NCBI GenBank assembly: GCA_963920765.1
Contig: OY987246.1
Span: 11,466,868 to 11,530,867, forward strand
Direction: 5' to 3'
Length of the DNA: 64,000 nt
Source: Ulota crispa
Taxonomy: Eukaryota > Streptophyta > Bryopsida > Orthotrichales > Orthotrichaceae
The position numbers and the translations under genes were made by a program. The notes beneath the pieces were generated by a model. The model had not been told where the DNA came from. It made no database searches and was given only the letters and a program-made list of their open reading frames with translations. Shown one piece after another: positions 10,690-22,187 of this stretch. The stretch's first letter is position 1, and each line of letters opens with the position of its first letter.

Positions 10690-11570
10690 TTCAACAGCTT
10701 TTTACGAAGAGGCCAAGTCCAGTAGGTAAGAGCGAGATAATACTTACTAGTTACTAGATTCCGATAATAACAAGAAGAAAAAACCTGATGAAAGTACGTA
10801 CTAGTAGGGTACTACTACTACTACTGGCTCGTCACAGTCCGAGTTTCGAAGACCTGTATACGAACTACTACTACTGCTGAAGTACTGGCCCACTGAACTG
10901 GTGCCACTCCCAAACCTGTCATGCTTGGTGTGAAGGGACTGATATCTAGAAGTCCCTCAATCTAAGAGATTGTCTGATATCTAGAAGCCTCTCAGTCTAA
11001 GAGGTTGTAATATAAAGAAGTGAGAGAAACTTTGTAGAAGGCAGTTGTGCCGACTGTCTAGATACGGGCTAAACGGATCGTTGAAAACCTCGTAACGGAA
11101 ACGGCCAGATCGACGAGCTCGGTGAGATCGATGAGGCGGTGTGAGTGATGAAGTGAGTGAGTGAGGGAGCTGCAAACTGGCTAGTGACAGGGGAAGAGAC
11201 GAGAGAGCGGGGATGTGTTGTGTTTAGCTTGCAGACATATGCATGTGTGTGTGTGTCTGTGTGAGAGGGAGAGAGGGGGTAAGTTAGATTGCTTGCGAGC
11301 TTGCTGGTTTGGAGGGAGGGGCTGGGAGGGGAGGAGTAGCGATGGGGAGGATTCCAGGCTTGCAGCAGCATGCTGGCTGGCGGGAAGACCTGCCAAGGCT
11401 TGGAGCTCTGACTTTGCGAGAGGATCGCCAATGAGGCCGGGCCCTGCGGAGGAGCCCCACCAGCCTGGCTGCGCACTTGCGCAGCCCCTCCCACGCTCGC
11501 GCTCCTGATGCCACGGCCCCGCCCCGGCCCCGCAGGCCCGCACGGCCGGCCGCGCCGAGCTCAGGTCATG
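10690..11570 (-). promoter_or_regulatory. Probable MADS 5' leader with repeats
   Basis: No convincing coding frame. Closest to the gene is a TAC/GTA trinucleotide run near 10811-10830. A 35-bp unit starting CTGATATCTAGAAG is present twice at 10939-10973 and 10974-11008. GC content rises sharply towards 11.4-11.57 kb. On the minus strand this would be the transcribed leader, and GTAAGTA near 10750 could be a donor of a leader intron; that is inference. Confidence 0.4.
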
Positions 11571-11606
11571 CGAAGACTTAACTTAGCACCTTTTTTTATT
11601 ATTTTT

Positions 11607-11615
11607 CTTTATAAC
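11607..11615 (-). promoter_or_regulatory. Candidate TATA box of the MADS gene
   Basis: On the minus strand the sequence reads GTTATAAAG, followed by an A/T-rich stretch and then the GC-rich leader. It would place transcription start near 11.58 kb, about 890 bases before the ATG. Based only on position and consensus. Confidence 0.3.
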
Positions 11616-12090
11616 GTCGCCTCCTCGCATTCCATTCGGCCCGGGCGACCCCGCCGCTCCTTCTTACCACGCCGGTAACGGTAACTCTACAACGCTGGTA
11701 ACTTGTTGCACCCCAAAAGCAGGGCTCAGTCTACTGCACAATTCAGTGAAAATATTTTGGATGAAGTGGCCTTAGCTTTATTTCTAACCAAAAAATATTT
11801 GAATAGCAAGTATGGCTGTGTTTTTTTTACAAATGTTAAGTTGGATGCTTTCAACCTTTCATCAAAGCTAAATTTCATGATGGTTTGTCAGAAATTATAA
11901 TGTTGCACTAGTACTCTAGTAGGGTGAGGCGACATCAAGTGGAACCCTAGAAATCGGACTCCTACTCCCAAACCCGTGTATAAATGTTGGCTAAATAGTT
12001 TACATTTTTTCAAAAAATACTACAGAACAATAAGCCACACCAATTTTGGTGTAGCAAAAAAGCAATAATTAGCACAAAACATTTCAGTGC

Positions 12091-12353
12091 TGCACATATG
12101 TTGATATGGGGCCGGGGTGGAAAACCTTAGGGTTTTCACTTGCCAAACAAATGTGAGAGCGTGACTATTGCCATCTATTGATTGAATTAGGGAGTTTTGA
12201 ATTCATTTTTGAATTCAGAGACACTTCATTAGTCTTGGGAAGGGAGGAGGATACAATTGAACAATACAAATACAAGAGGCAAATTTCTACCATTACCCTT
12301 TTTTGTGAAAAATCCTAAGGTTTTCCACCCGGCCCCACATCGACGTATGTGCA
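12091..12353. mobile_element. Fold-back MITE with GGGGCCGGG arms
   Basis: The left arm carries GGTGGAAAACCTTAGG and the right arm CCTAAGGTTTTCCACC, with outer bases GCACATATGTTGATAT and its near complement. The central 170 bp is unique. No duplication of the target could be defined. Confidence 0.65.
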
Positions 12354-12479
12354 ATAGACTGAGCCTAAAAGCTACTTGCCTTGAAACATTTTGACACTTT
12401 GAATTACTAAACCACAATCAGTACACTGAATATTGCGTTTAGGTTGCCTCATACTAATTTCTTGACATTTCACACTTAA

Positions 12480-12754
12480 TGCCATATTCATTAAATTGGG
12501 AAAACCAAATTCCCAATATGTACTTCACCTTAAAGGCTTAAACCCAACATTTCTCTTTAAATCATGTAAATGTCAGATTCAAAGGTATTAGATTCAAAGC
12601 TACTGAGATTTTATCCCTTGCAAATTCCTCCTCTCAAATGAGGGCACAGGTACAAAAAAAACAATGTGAAACCTAGAGCTCAATTTAAGGTGCTTACCTT
12701 AAACCTAGTTTATTCTCAAAATGGGTGTTTCTTCCCAAATTAATGATTATGGCG
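12480..12754. mobile_element. GCCATATTCATTAA-ended MITE, copy 1
   Basis: Left end TGCCATATTCATTAAATTGG, right end CCAAATTAATGATTATGGCG, with TTA on both sides. Other copies are 13023-13288, 15575-16580 and 30448-30706. It truncates or interrupts the left part of the TTAA element whose right end is at 13692. Confidence 0.75.
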
Positions 12755-12767
12755 TTACTTTTAAACA

Positions 12768-13692
12768 TTTGAACTCTCACATCACATTTGGAAGCCTCGA
12801 GTCAAACTTTGTTAACTATGTTTGGGTAGTTCCCAGAAGAAAAAAAATCCTCTAACTTTAGGCTCTATTATCTTTCAATTTATGAATCCAAAATTCTTGA
12901 AATTTTTTTTACACATATTCCAAATGTTTGTCTCTAACTTTTCACTGTTCAAATTTCAAATAAAGACTTCCTCATTGCACAAGAAATCATGAAAGAATGA
13001 CATGCATTGCCAATTTACTTAAAACGCCATATTCATTAAATTGGGAAAACGTGGTTCCCAAATTGAACTTCACCTTAAACCCAAAAAGTTACCTTAAACC
13101 AGATTCAAAGGTATCAGATTTAGTTTGAGCCTCTAAGATTTTCTCCCTCACAAATTCCTCCTCTCAAGTGAGGGCACGTGTACCCAAAAAAATGTTGCTT
13201 AAACCTAAAGCTGGGTTTAAGGTGGTCACCTTAAACCTTCAGAAGTCCCAAATTTGAACCTAGTTCCCAAATTAATGAATATGGCATTTTAACCTACTTG
13301 CATTGCAAGGTGATTTAGAATAAGCTAGATTCTATCTTTGCATTTGAAATTTTCATGAGTGAACTTAACATCATATACTTGTGAATGGTCTAAACGGTCA
13401 AAAAGCTCAAGTTTGTGTAGAGCAAAAATCTTACTACAGGAAAGCTCAAAGTCTGCTGACCTTGTTTTGCAGGAATGAAAAAAGCTATTTTTCTCACTTC
13501 AAACGTTATAATCTTACAATCTGTATGGTCAAATGGACTGAACTTTTTTGCACCCATTAACTTATCTATTTGACACACTTTTCTATGATTGGAATTGAGA
13601 AAAAAGGTTTTTATTTTCAATTTTGCGCAATGCACTAAAAGTTGGCAGTTTTTGAGATTTATTCTCAAAAAACACCCTTGGTCCTTTAGCGG
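12768..13692. mobile_element. TTAA-type element, left end lost, interrupted by a MITE
   Basis: The right end is CCTTGGTCCTTTAGCGG before TTAA at 13693-13696. The interior matches the 51008-51933 element, for example ACTATG, GGTGATTTAGAATAAGCTAG and CAATCTGTATGGTCAAATGG (with a few changes). The copy at 13023-13288 interrupts it; the left 0.25 kb is missing beyond about 12768. Confidence 0.65.
13023..13288. mobile_element. GCCATATTCATTAA-ended MITE, copy 2, nested
   Basis: Flanked by TTAA at 13019-13022 and 13289-13292. The related 51 kb element reads straight across this position (CACTTAACCT near 51543), so the uninterrupted state is visible and confirms insertion with duplication of TTAA or part of it (TTA/TAA). 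Confidence 0.85.
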
Positions 13693-13970
13693 TTAAAAAC
13701 AAAGCTATTCCCGAGCAGTTCTCAAAAATACGGTAAAGAAGTATTGCAAATTTCAGGGTTTGAGGTCTTGCTTGTCATAGTGATTTGTATCACTAGACAC
13801 AGAAGTACTGTGAACCACAATAGTTATGGACACATGATAATTACTCACCCACACTGAGTATATGGTGACTTCGGTGCACTGGACATTTAGCAGATTCAAG
13901 GAAACGGTTCTCTTACTGAGGTGAAGGTTTTGGACTTGGAAAAAAATTCTAGTGAGTGGAATTTCTTTCA

Positions 13971-14302
13971 GGGAAGATTCGATGGATATGTAACCCTAAA
14001 GTTTGTGATAAAGTTTGCGATATTTGTAAAGATACTTTTTTTTCAGAAATTGCACAAATACCCTAGATCGTAATTTTTAGGCATTTGTATTGTTGTGCAT
14101 GTCACTTCCTTTTTCTTTTGGACAATGTTGCTTCTTTTTGGTTCCTTTGCACTCCCTTCTTCAACATTGCTCGTGAAGGAAGTGATGAGCACATCAAATA
14201 AATCCCTAAAAATTATGGTCCAAGAGTATTTGTGCAATTTCTGAAAAAATAAACGTATCTATACAAATATCACAAACTTCAAGGGTATCCGTCAAATTTC
14301 CC
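13971..14302. mobile_element. Fold-back MITE, GGAAAAT ends, copy 2
   Basis: Ends GGGAAGATTCGATGGATA and complement near 14302. The interior includes AATTGCACAAATACCCTAGA and the TGCACTCCCTTCTTCAACAT block shared with 5539-5862 and 34185-36486. Confidence 0.65.
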
Positions 14303-14989
14303 CCCTTTTTTTTATTCATGTTTGAGAGAGTGCTAGAAAGATGAAAAAATACGTTCTTCTACAGTCACGAACTTTAACATTCATGTAGACTATTTGGGTA
14401 TAAAACTCATTAGTTCCTTTGTCACAGTTTACCTCTAATTTTGACAGTCCTTCAAATCTTTGTCAGAAGTGGAAGGTCATCTGACAATACAACTCTCAGT
14501 TTTTGGCTTAACTTACATGTAGCCGAATCAACATAAGCTGGGACTATGTGTCAATGTCGCCCAAAAAAAGGCCTGAATGGGATTATTCATGTCTATTGAG
14601 GTCGCATTCACAGTGAGGTGTGATATTTGCTGCCCTTTTAATTATGATAGAAGCAAATAGCTTGTCTTTTTTACTGTTGGGATCCACGTCGACCGGGATT
14701 TCGAAAGCGTTCTGCTGGGAAATAAAAACAGAATAGATAGATCTAGTTAGGGTATTTTTCCCGACTTCCACGATATCCAAGGTGGAGCTCAATTTGGTAA
14801 ATTGGTTGATTTTGGTTGAATGGTATCCAGAGGATTGAACTCTCCCAACGTCCATTTCGTAATGTCCATGGACTGATGCCGAGGCAAGCCACAGGGATAG
14901 AAAACCGGCTGTTCGTAAAGACATTAGGAAATTTTGAGCCCTCAAAGAGCCCTTCCAAAGTCTCAAAAAGAACCAAAGATATGTACGTA
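14303..14989. other. No gene recognised; part of an old repeat
   Basis: The last 50 bases before 14989 match the region at 25020-25067 at lower identity, so they belong to an older dispersed repeat. The open frames here (up to 127 codons) have no recognisable domain and no splice context. Confidence 0.4.
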
Positions 14990-15532
14990 GGGCCGCTTTA
15001 CACTAGGAGTCAAGGCCATGAAAAATTGAGGCCATTTCAACCAAAATTTGAGCCTAAATGGCCTCAAGAATAGCCCCAAGTGTTCATTATAATATGAATA
15101 TAGTGAGGGCTAATTCTATTGTGTGTAAAGGTTTTGAGGCCAAAAAATTAAGGCCAATAGAGTAAATGTTGAAAATCTCAAGAGAAAAGGGATGAAAAAA
15201 AGAAAGTATGGATAATCATTGATATCTTTACTCCATTCCGCATTGTTGAGTATCTCAAGATAATGTTTCTTATTAAGAAAATCATATTTTAATAAAACCT
15301 AACAACAACCCCAAGGTCAAGAATTAGCTTCACATTTTTAGGAGACCCAATTTTTGGACTTAGGGCTGTGTCAAATCTTATCATTTAAATATTAAAATAT
15401 GTTTTGAAAAATTAACCTTGACTCATAGTGTAAAGGCCTTGAGGCTGTTTTCAAAATATGAACCAATCCAATTTGAGTGTTTGGCTTGTCAAAGGCTAGA
15501 AACCAACCTTAGTTTGTTGTGTAAAGCAGCCC
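14990..15532. mobile_element. GGGCCGCTTTACAC-ended element with 3-bp duplication
   Basis: Left end GGGCCGCTTTACAC; right end GTGTAAAGCAGCCC. The flanks are GTA and TTA; the related sequence at 25062-25085 reads ATGTACTTATTACAAC with no insert, giving a 3-bp TTA target. This fits PIF/Harbinger or a related superfamily. No coding content recognised. Confidence 0.75.
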
Positions 15533-15574
15533 TTATTACAACAAATGAATCACTAATCTCCTATTTTTGCCCAC

Positions 15575-16580
15575 AACACCATATTTGTTAATTTGGGAAA
15601 AACAGTACATTTTGGGACTTTCAAATTTTGAAGTAAAGGTTTTAGGTGACCACCTAAAACCTTCCTCAATTTCTTTTTTTTGTACACGTGTCCTCACTTG
15701 AGAGGAGGAATTTGCAAGGGAAAAAAATCTTAGTGGCTCAGACTGAATTTGATACCTTTGAATGTGGTTTAAGGGTAGTTGCAAGAAACACTTCACAGTT
15801 TTGTCTCAAACACCCTTAGTACTAGTAGTACTAGTAGTACTACCAAGCTTTTGGAATCATTTTTTAAAAAATAAAAGAAAATATGAAAAATTTGTAAAGC
15901 ACTTAAAATAGCATACTCATGAAAATCTAGACCTAAAAACATTTTATTCTAAAAGTTATGTGCAAAACAAAATCACCAACAAAAAGCCAATTTCTTTCTT
16001 GCTTTTTGGAAAATAGTAAAATAATTCAAAAAAATAAAATAAAAACTAACCATTTGAGAACCCATTAAACACATTCACATGGTACAATTGCTTTGCTGAG
16101 GAATTTCTTTGTATTTTGCCAATGAAGGGAGATAGGATGCCCACTTTGAGACAATGTAGATGCCATGGAATTTATAATTTTGCAAAACCCTTTCATAAAT
16201 GCATGTAAGCATGCTCCATAAACAACATCCTTGATTTATAGCCCTAGAAAAGCTTTTTTGGACCCAAATAAGTACTAAAAACCCCCAAAATGACCAAGGT
16301 AGAAACCTATTTAGGGGGCTATTTAAAAATAGTAAAATGGTTTTAAAAAACCTGCAAAAATTACGGATGGTCTGTAATTATGACATGTACCTTCATCTAA
16401 AATTTCAGCTCAAAAGAACTTGCTGCGCAAAAGTTACAAGCCAAAAAGCACTTGCAGGAGGTGAAGGGGACAAGAAATAGTACAAGTGTTTCTTGCAATC
16501 ACCCTTAAGGTAACTTTTTGGGTTTAAGGTGGAGTACAAAGTGGGACACTTGTTTTTCCCAAATTAACAAATATGGTGTT
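15575..16580. mobile_element. GCCATATTCATTAA-type MITE, copy 3, interrupted
   Basis: Ends AACACCATATTTGTTAATTT and the complement near 16580. Without the 736 bases of the nested 15773-16504 element and its duplicated TTAA it is about 270 bp long, the same as its relatives. Confidence 0.75.
15773..16504. mobile_element. GGGTAGTTGC-ended element, copy 1
   Basis: Left end GGGTAGTTGCAAGAAACACT; right end AGTGTTTCTTGCAATCACCC. Target duplication TTAA (15769-15772 and 16505-16508). Other copies at 28993-29719 (TGGT/TAGT) and 45548-47143 (TACA/TACA) show that the duplication is four bases of variable sequence. Its right 420 bp is almost identical to 46721-47143. Superfamily not assigned. Confidence 0.85.
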
Positions 16581-19500
16581 TCACCTTTTGAGTTCAATGC
16601 AACCTTGAAAGTTACATTGTTATGGCATCCCAATTGGACAAAGATGTGGGTACAATAAGACCATGAATTCCATTTTATTGTACTTATATAGATGAGTGAA
16701 GTACTTGGATAGTGACTAGTGAGTTCATTTACATATTTTGTCAATACCATGCTTTTTGTACTATTTCAGATTGTGCATGTGACTAAGCTCCTTCATACAA
16801 GATAGCCATATATATGAGTCATTTTTCCGTACTCACACTAGCATGCCTAGCCCCAAATAATAATTTGATTGTCAAATATTGAGGGGCTCTTTTAGGGCTC
16901 AAAATATTCCTAAATGAGGTTCTCAAGACTAGGCCTCACCAAAACAACTAGTTTTCTAAAACAACAATTTGTAAAAAACCAGCACTAGCATTTGTTTTTG
17001 TGTGTAAAACTGGATCCTTTTGTATTTTCATACTCAACTTTTTGGTTTGTGTCAAATTATTAGTTTAGGGTTTTTGCAAACTTCTGCTCCAACTTCTTGT
17101 CCTTGAATGGCGGAGAGGTTATCTTTACTAAAACAAGGCGTGTACCTTTGAGTAAGATGGTTGTCCATCAATTTTCCAAAAATGATTTACTTTATTACTT
17201 GTTCCAAACCGGATGTGTTGGCATGTGTAACCATGGCATCATAAATATCATTTTCATCAAGCCATTTGGGAAAAAAGAAGGCCACATAAGGATTCTAAGA
17301 AGAAGTAGTCTATCTTTTTTAATTTTGGATTCGCACTTGTTTCCATGGCATGAGCCTCAGGTTAAACGCTTCTGACCAAGCGTATGTTAGAACCAAGGAA
17401 TCTTCTTCTCATGTAGTGACACATTCATCGTAGGGGACCTTTCTTGTTACTTTTATGATTAGGAGCTCCATGTTTTTCATTCACTTCATTTGTTTTGACA
17501 ATTGAAGGTGTGTTTATTTTTGCAAGCAAGACTTGCAATATTATAGATTTTTTGGGTGATGCAATTTCCTTATTTATGCAGTTTGAAGGTGCGGCATACT
17601 TACTTATCATCTCAAAGGTGTGATTTGTTTGTTTTGGCTAGGTAAAGGCTCATAAAGAATACTATGAATATAGTTGACTTATTCTTTTATTTTATTTTTT
17701 CATGATAAGAATGATGATATTGCACATATTTTACTTTTTTAGTTTTTTTTTAAGGTATTGTTCTAGAAAAGGCCTTGAGGGAGTGGCGTGCTTTTTCTAC
17801 ATCCTTGCATTATTGACAGGTTATTCCCAAGGAGGTTTGGCAAGCAAACTCAAACATTAGAGATACTATGTGGAGATTATAATATGAAATGATTTATTGT
17901 TTGTTTTTTATTTTGTGTGGTTTTTAAAGTTTTTATTTTTATCATCAAATCACAAATTGAAAGAAGCCAATAGAACTTGAGAAGGCAATTGCAAATGTTT
18001 AAAAAAAATTGGCATATGGTTCTAGCAATAAAGATATTGCTATTTGTTAAGCTTAGGAAAGAGTACACTTGGGACACATTTGGAAGTAGTACGTACTTGT
18101 GTGTGCACTATTTAGCAAAAAGACAACTTGTTTTCCTTATATATTAGTAGGCCAAAAGATGAAAGATTGATTGATATCATTTATGATTTCAAAACCTCAG
18201 TGGCCTTAGGCAAATGTGTGTTACTATAAATGGAATGCACTTTGGACAAATATGTAATATTATAGATGAAATGCTTAATAAACTTGCTAAAAACCCTCCT
18301 TTAGCATTTGTACCAACAAAACATTCAAATAGGCATGATTTTTATAGCATTCTCCCACAATCAAGTTGTTTGGGTCTCAAATTTACTTATTAGGATGTTG
18401 TTATTCTAGTTCCTAATAGAACACATGATGAAACTTATTTATGGGCATCTTCTTTTACATAAAGATTTCATAAAAGCACAAGAAAAATCAAAAGCCTTTC
18501 ATCTAAAAAAAGCCAACATGTGACGTCTTATCTTATTATAGATGTAGCATATCAAATTTTCATTAATATTCAAAAGGCACTCTTAAAAAAATGTGAAAAA
18601 CAATAATAAAAATGCATATAACAAAGTTTTACAAAGGGGCTAGATGAAGATTGAAAATGCCTTTGTTTATCAAGAAATAAGTGGCAAATTTAAAAGTTTT
18701 GTTGCTAGCATTCCCTATGCAAGCAAGTCGATATTTCATGTTGTTTACTTCACAATTTGCAATTGCCAATTATATGGAAAAGAGTTATTAATCAATTCTC
18801 ATTTTTCTGAAGAAGGTTTTAATGGAGAAGTAGCACAAAAAATATTAGAAACCAAAGACTATTCTAGAGCATTACAAAGTCTCATTTGAAAGGCTTGGCC
18901 TAAAATGACAAAAGCTAATTTTTTAAAAGATCAAATTCATAAAGTTTAGATATTTTTTCAATTATTATAGAGCAACAATCATATGCACTACTTTCACTAT
19001 TTTTAAATCATTAATAGAATTTTGAACAACATATATGCTAATGTAAATGTAGTTGTTTATTTAGAAAAAATGAACATAATAAAAAAAATGCAGAAAATAT
19101 GTGATAGTACAAAAAAATCTTGTGTGTTGCTCTATCTAAAAATTGGAGATATGAAACTTGAGGTTGTATTGATGGACATTGAAAATTTATAATTCTTATT
19201 TTTTTAATTCTATTTGGTTTTATAGGTGATATAGGCATGGATCTCATTATTAATACAGGTGAGCAATGTATGTAAAAATGCCATCCATATTGTAAATTGA
19301 TGCTATGTTTTCATTTGCAACCCTAAAAAGTTTTATGTGACAAAACATAGTATGTACTAGTATGACTTGTGTGTCCTATGGACACACTTTGGAAAATAAC
19401 CCATTAAATGCAGCAAAATATTTCTCAATTTTCAACAAACATTTCCTTGCATTAAAGCATTATTTGTTTTGTACCCACAAAAAAATTTACCCACATAGTA

Positions 19501-21195
19501 AAAGGAACATCATTGTTTTCTCACGCGTAAAATTATTATTTATTTTTACCTACACAAATATTTTACCCACATAATAATCATTCATGCAATTTTTCTATGT
19601 TTTTTGTTTTTTACCCAAGCAATTTTTTTACACATGCCAATTTTTACTCATGCATTTTTTTACCCATGCAGCAAGTTTTTCCATACGCAAGTTTTCTTAC
19701 CCATAAGTTTCTATTATGTTGTAACTAATACAAACCAACAAACAACCTAATCTATTACATATATGCATAAAAATATTATGTGTTGTTTACCTACACAAAT
19801 ATTTTACCCTTCAAGTTTTACCCACATAGTAGTCATTCACGTTATTTTTTTATATTTTTTGTTTATTACCTTTTTATTTTTTTTACACATGCCATTTTTT
19901 ACTTACACTATTATCTACCCATTTTTACCCTGAACTAATTTGACTCGCAAACATTGAGTTTATTATAAAAAAACCCAACCCATGCAGTTGGTTTTGCATT
20001 TTTACCATCAACTAATTCGATTGACAAACACTAGGTTTATAATATAAAAAGATAGATCTTTGGTGGAGTGACACGTACCCCAATGAGACTGACAGACAAA
20101 GCTGCAACCAGGTTTATTATAAACAAAGCCAAATCTATTATATATATAGATAAAGACTTTCATTAAAATGCAAATTACTAGCATAATCCCCAATGAACTC
20201 TAACATAGAAAACTCTTTCTTCAACCAAAATATGTTATTCTATATGTGGATTTGTTGACACGCTGTTAATTCTTGTCAATTAGCTTTAGAATTCATAACT
20301 CAAATTTTGAAATATTAATTTGCAAACTCGTTATGAAGTAATATTCAAAACGATTATGGAACAATAGATTTGAAAAATAAAGGGTTCAAATTTTAGAACA
20401 AACTTCATAATCCTTATAATTTATGCATTTATTGAAGCACAAATATCATAAAATGAAGTCTTCTCTAAACTAGACATTTCCATTACTCTAATGAGACATA
20501 CTAACATTGATGTATGATATTTAAACGTTTGAACACTAATTAGATTAAAATCTTACAAAGAGCTTATAAAACTTATGTGTTTTCAATGAGTTGAGTAAAT
20601 AAAAGAAGATATTTGATACTTATTACAAATCAAAGTTTTATTAAAAAGGCAATATAATAAAAAAAAACATTATGTTTTCGTAAATCAACATTATCTATTT
20701 CAAACTTAAACCTACTACAAGCCAATTACTTGAGTAAAGATTCAAGAAATTTTGGAATTTGCTCATAGAGAAAAAAAAACGTTTTACATTCTAAACATAA
20801 ATTTTTGACATGGTTGGCAGCCAAAAAGAATAAACCCAATGTTTATTGCATTCTACATAGAGTTAAAATAGTTTATTTGTTAATAAAATTATATTGTAAT
20901 ATACAGTAGATAAAGTTTGTCATAGAGCAATATCTTATATTTATAGCCATTTTGTTGGAGGTCTTTACAATACTATGCCAAAAATGAGGACATTGCTTTT
21001 TTCTAATTATGAGTGGTGTTAAAATTTGCAAGTTTATTGAAAATATATGGTACTAACATGCATTAAAAATTATTTACAAGTTTTTCACAATACCACTTAA
21101 ATTTGAAATTTTACTTCACAAGGTAGTGTTTTCATATGTAATTGAAGTTGCATTAACATTTGTTTGTTAGTGTGCATCATCAAAACATATACTTA
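16581..21195. other. 4.6 kb without a recognised gene
   Basis: AT-rich DNA. 17080-17240 matches 50430-50600 at moderate identity (an old repeat). 19440-19960 is full of TTTTACCCA-like words and holds a direct duplication. The open frames at 17097-17375 and 18644-18889 encode no domain I know; the latter could be a decayed transposon remnant. No splice-supported gene model was found. Confidence 0.4.
19544..19925. repeat. Direct duplication in a TTTTACCCA-rich tract
   Basis: Both copies (about 19544-19680 and 19787-19925) begin TACCTACACAAATATTTTACCC and run through TTTTTACACATGCCA before diverging. Confidence 0.55.
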
Positions 21196-22152
21196 TGCAT
21201 GCAAAGCAACAATTTATTCAGCAACAATCCATGTATAGTTGGGTCCATTAATCTTACAAACTGCCTTTTTGAGGCATTCAGATTTTTTAATAAATCGTGG
21301 AGTACAATTAGTATATTTTTGTCCAAAAATTTATCATTGTATTCTCACGTAATCCCAATCAAGCATACCAAATATCAAATTCATAAAAGCAAAATTTCAT
21401 TTGTGGTGAAATTTTAAAGCAAAACTCCATGGTTTGACATGGTATTTTATAAAAAAAAATTGGTGATGAATTTTTGAGATTTGCTTTCATGGGTATGAAG
21501 GAAACATCCATATGCACATCTTTCATGCTAAAAGATACCCCCTTAATTAACAAAAATTTGATCAATAAAAGAATCAATGAAACTTGTGATAGGCCCAAAT
21601 CTTGAATTTTTATTTTATTTTATGAAAATCAAAATTTGTTGTTTGACTCAAATATTGTGACTAAGTTTGTATCTTTGAACATGATATCTTGTTAACTTGA
21701 TGAAAAGCTAGTTAAAAAATAAAGATTTGCATTTTTCAAGATATGGGTCTATCACAAGTTTCATTGAATCTTTTATTGATCAAATTTTTGTTAATTAAGG
21801 GGGTATCTTTTAGCATGAAAGATGTGCATATGGATGTTTCCTTCATACCCATGAAAGCAAATCTCAAAAATTCATCACCAATTTTTTTTTATAAAATACC
21901 ATGTCAAACCATGGAGTTTTGCTTTAAAATTTCACCACAAATGAAATTTTGCTTTTATGAATTTGATATTTGGTATGATTGATTGGGATTACGTGAGAAT
22001 GCAATGATAAATTTTTGGACAAAAATACACCAATTATACTCTAGGTTTTATTAAAAGATCTGAATGCCTCAGAATGCCTCAAAAAGGTAGTTTGTAAGAT
22101 TAGTAGAGCCGACTGTACAGCACAAGAAATTTATTGATGCGTTGCTGCATGA
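21196..22152. mobile_element. ~0.96 kb hairpin element, arms about 420 bp
   Basis: The arms at about 21196-21612 and 21730-22152 are close complements around a loop of about 115 bases. Each arm contains an open frame of about 79 codons whose products differ by only a few residues because the arms are near-identical. The motif MDVSFIPMKANLKNSS is echoed at 31.95 kb and 46.45 kb. A transcript of either strand would fold into long double-stranded RNA. Confidence 0.8.
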
Positions 22153-22187
22153 TGATATTTTTTTAAATGTTTTTGCTCAATTATTTT

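Noticed and set aside
11069-11543. Overlapping frames of 76-141 codons in the GC-rich leader region
   Set aside because: High GC removes stop codons by chance; several frames on both strands are open at once and none has a domain.
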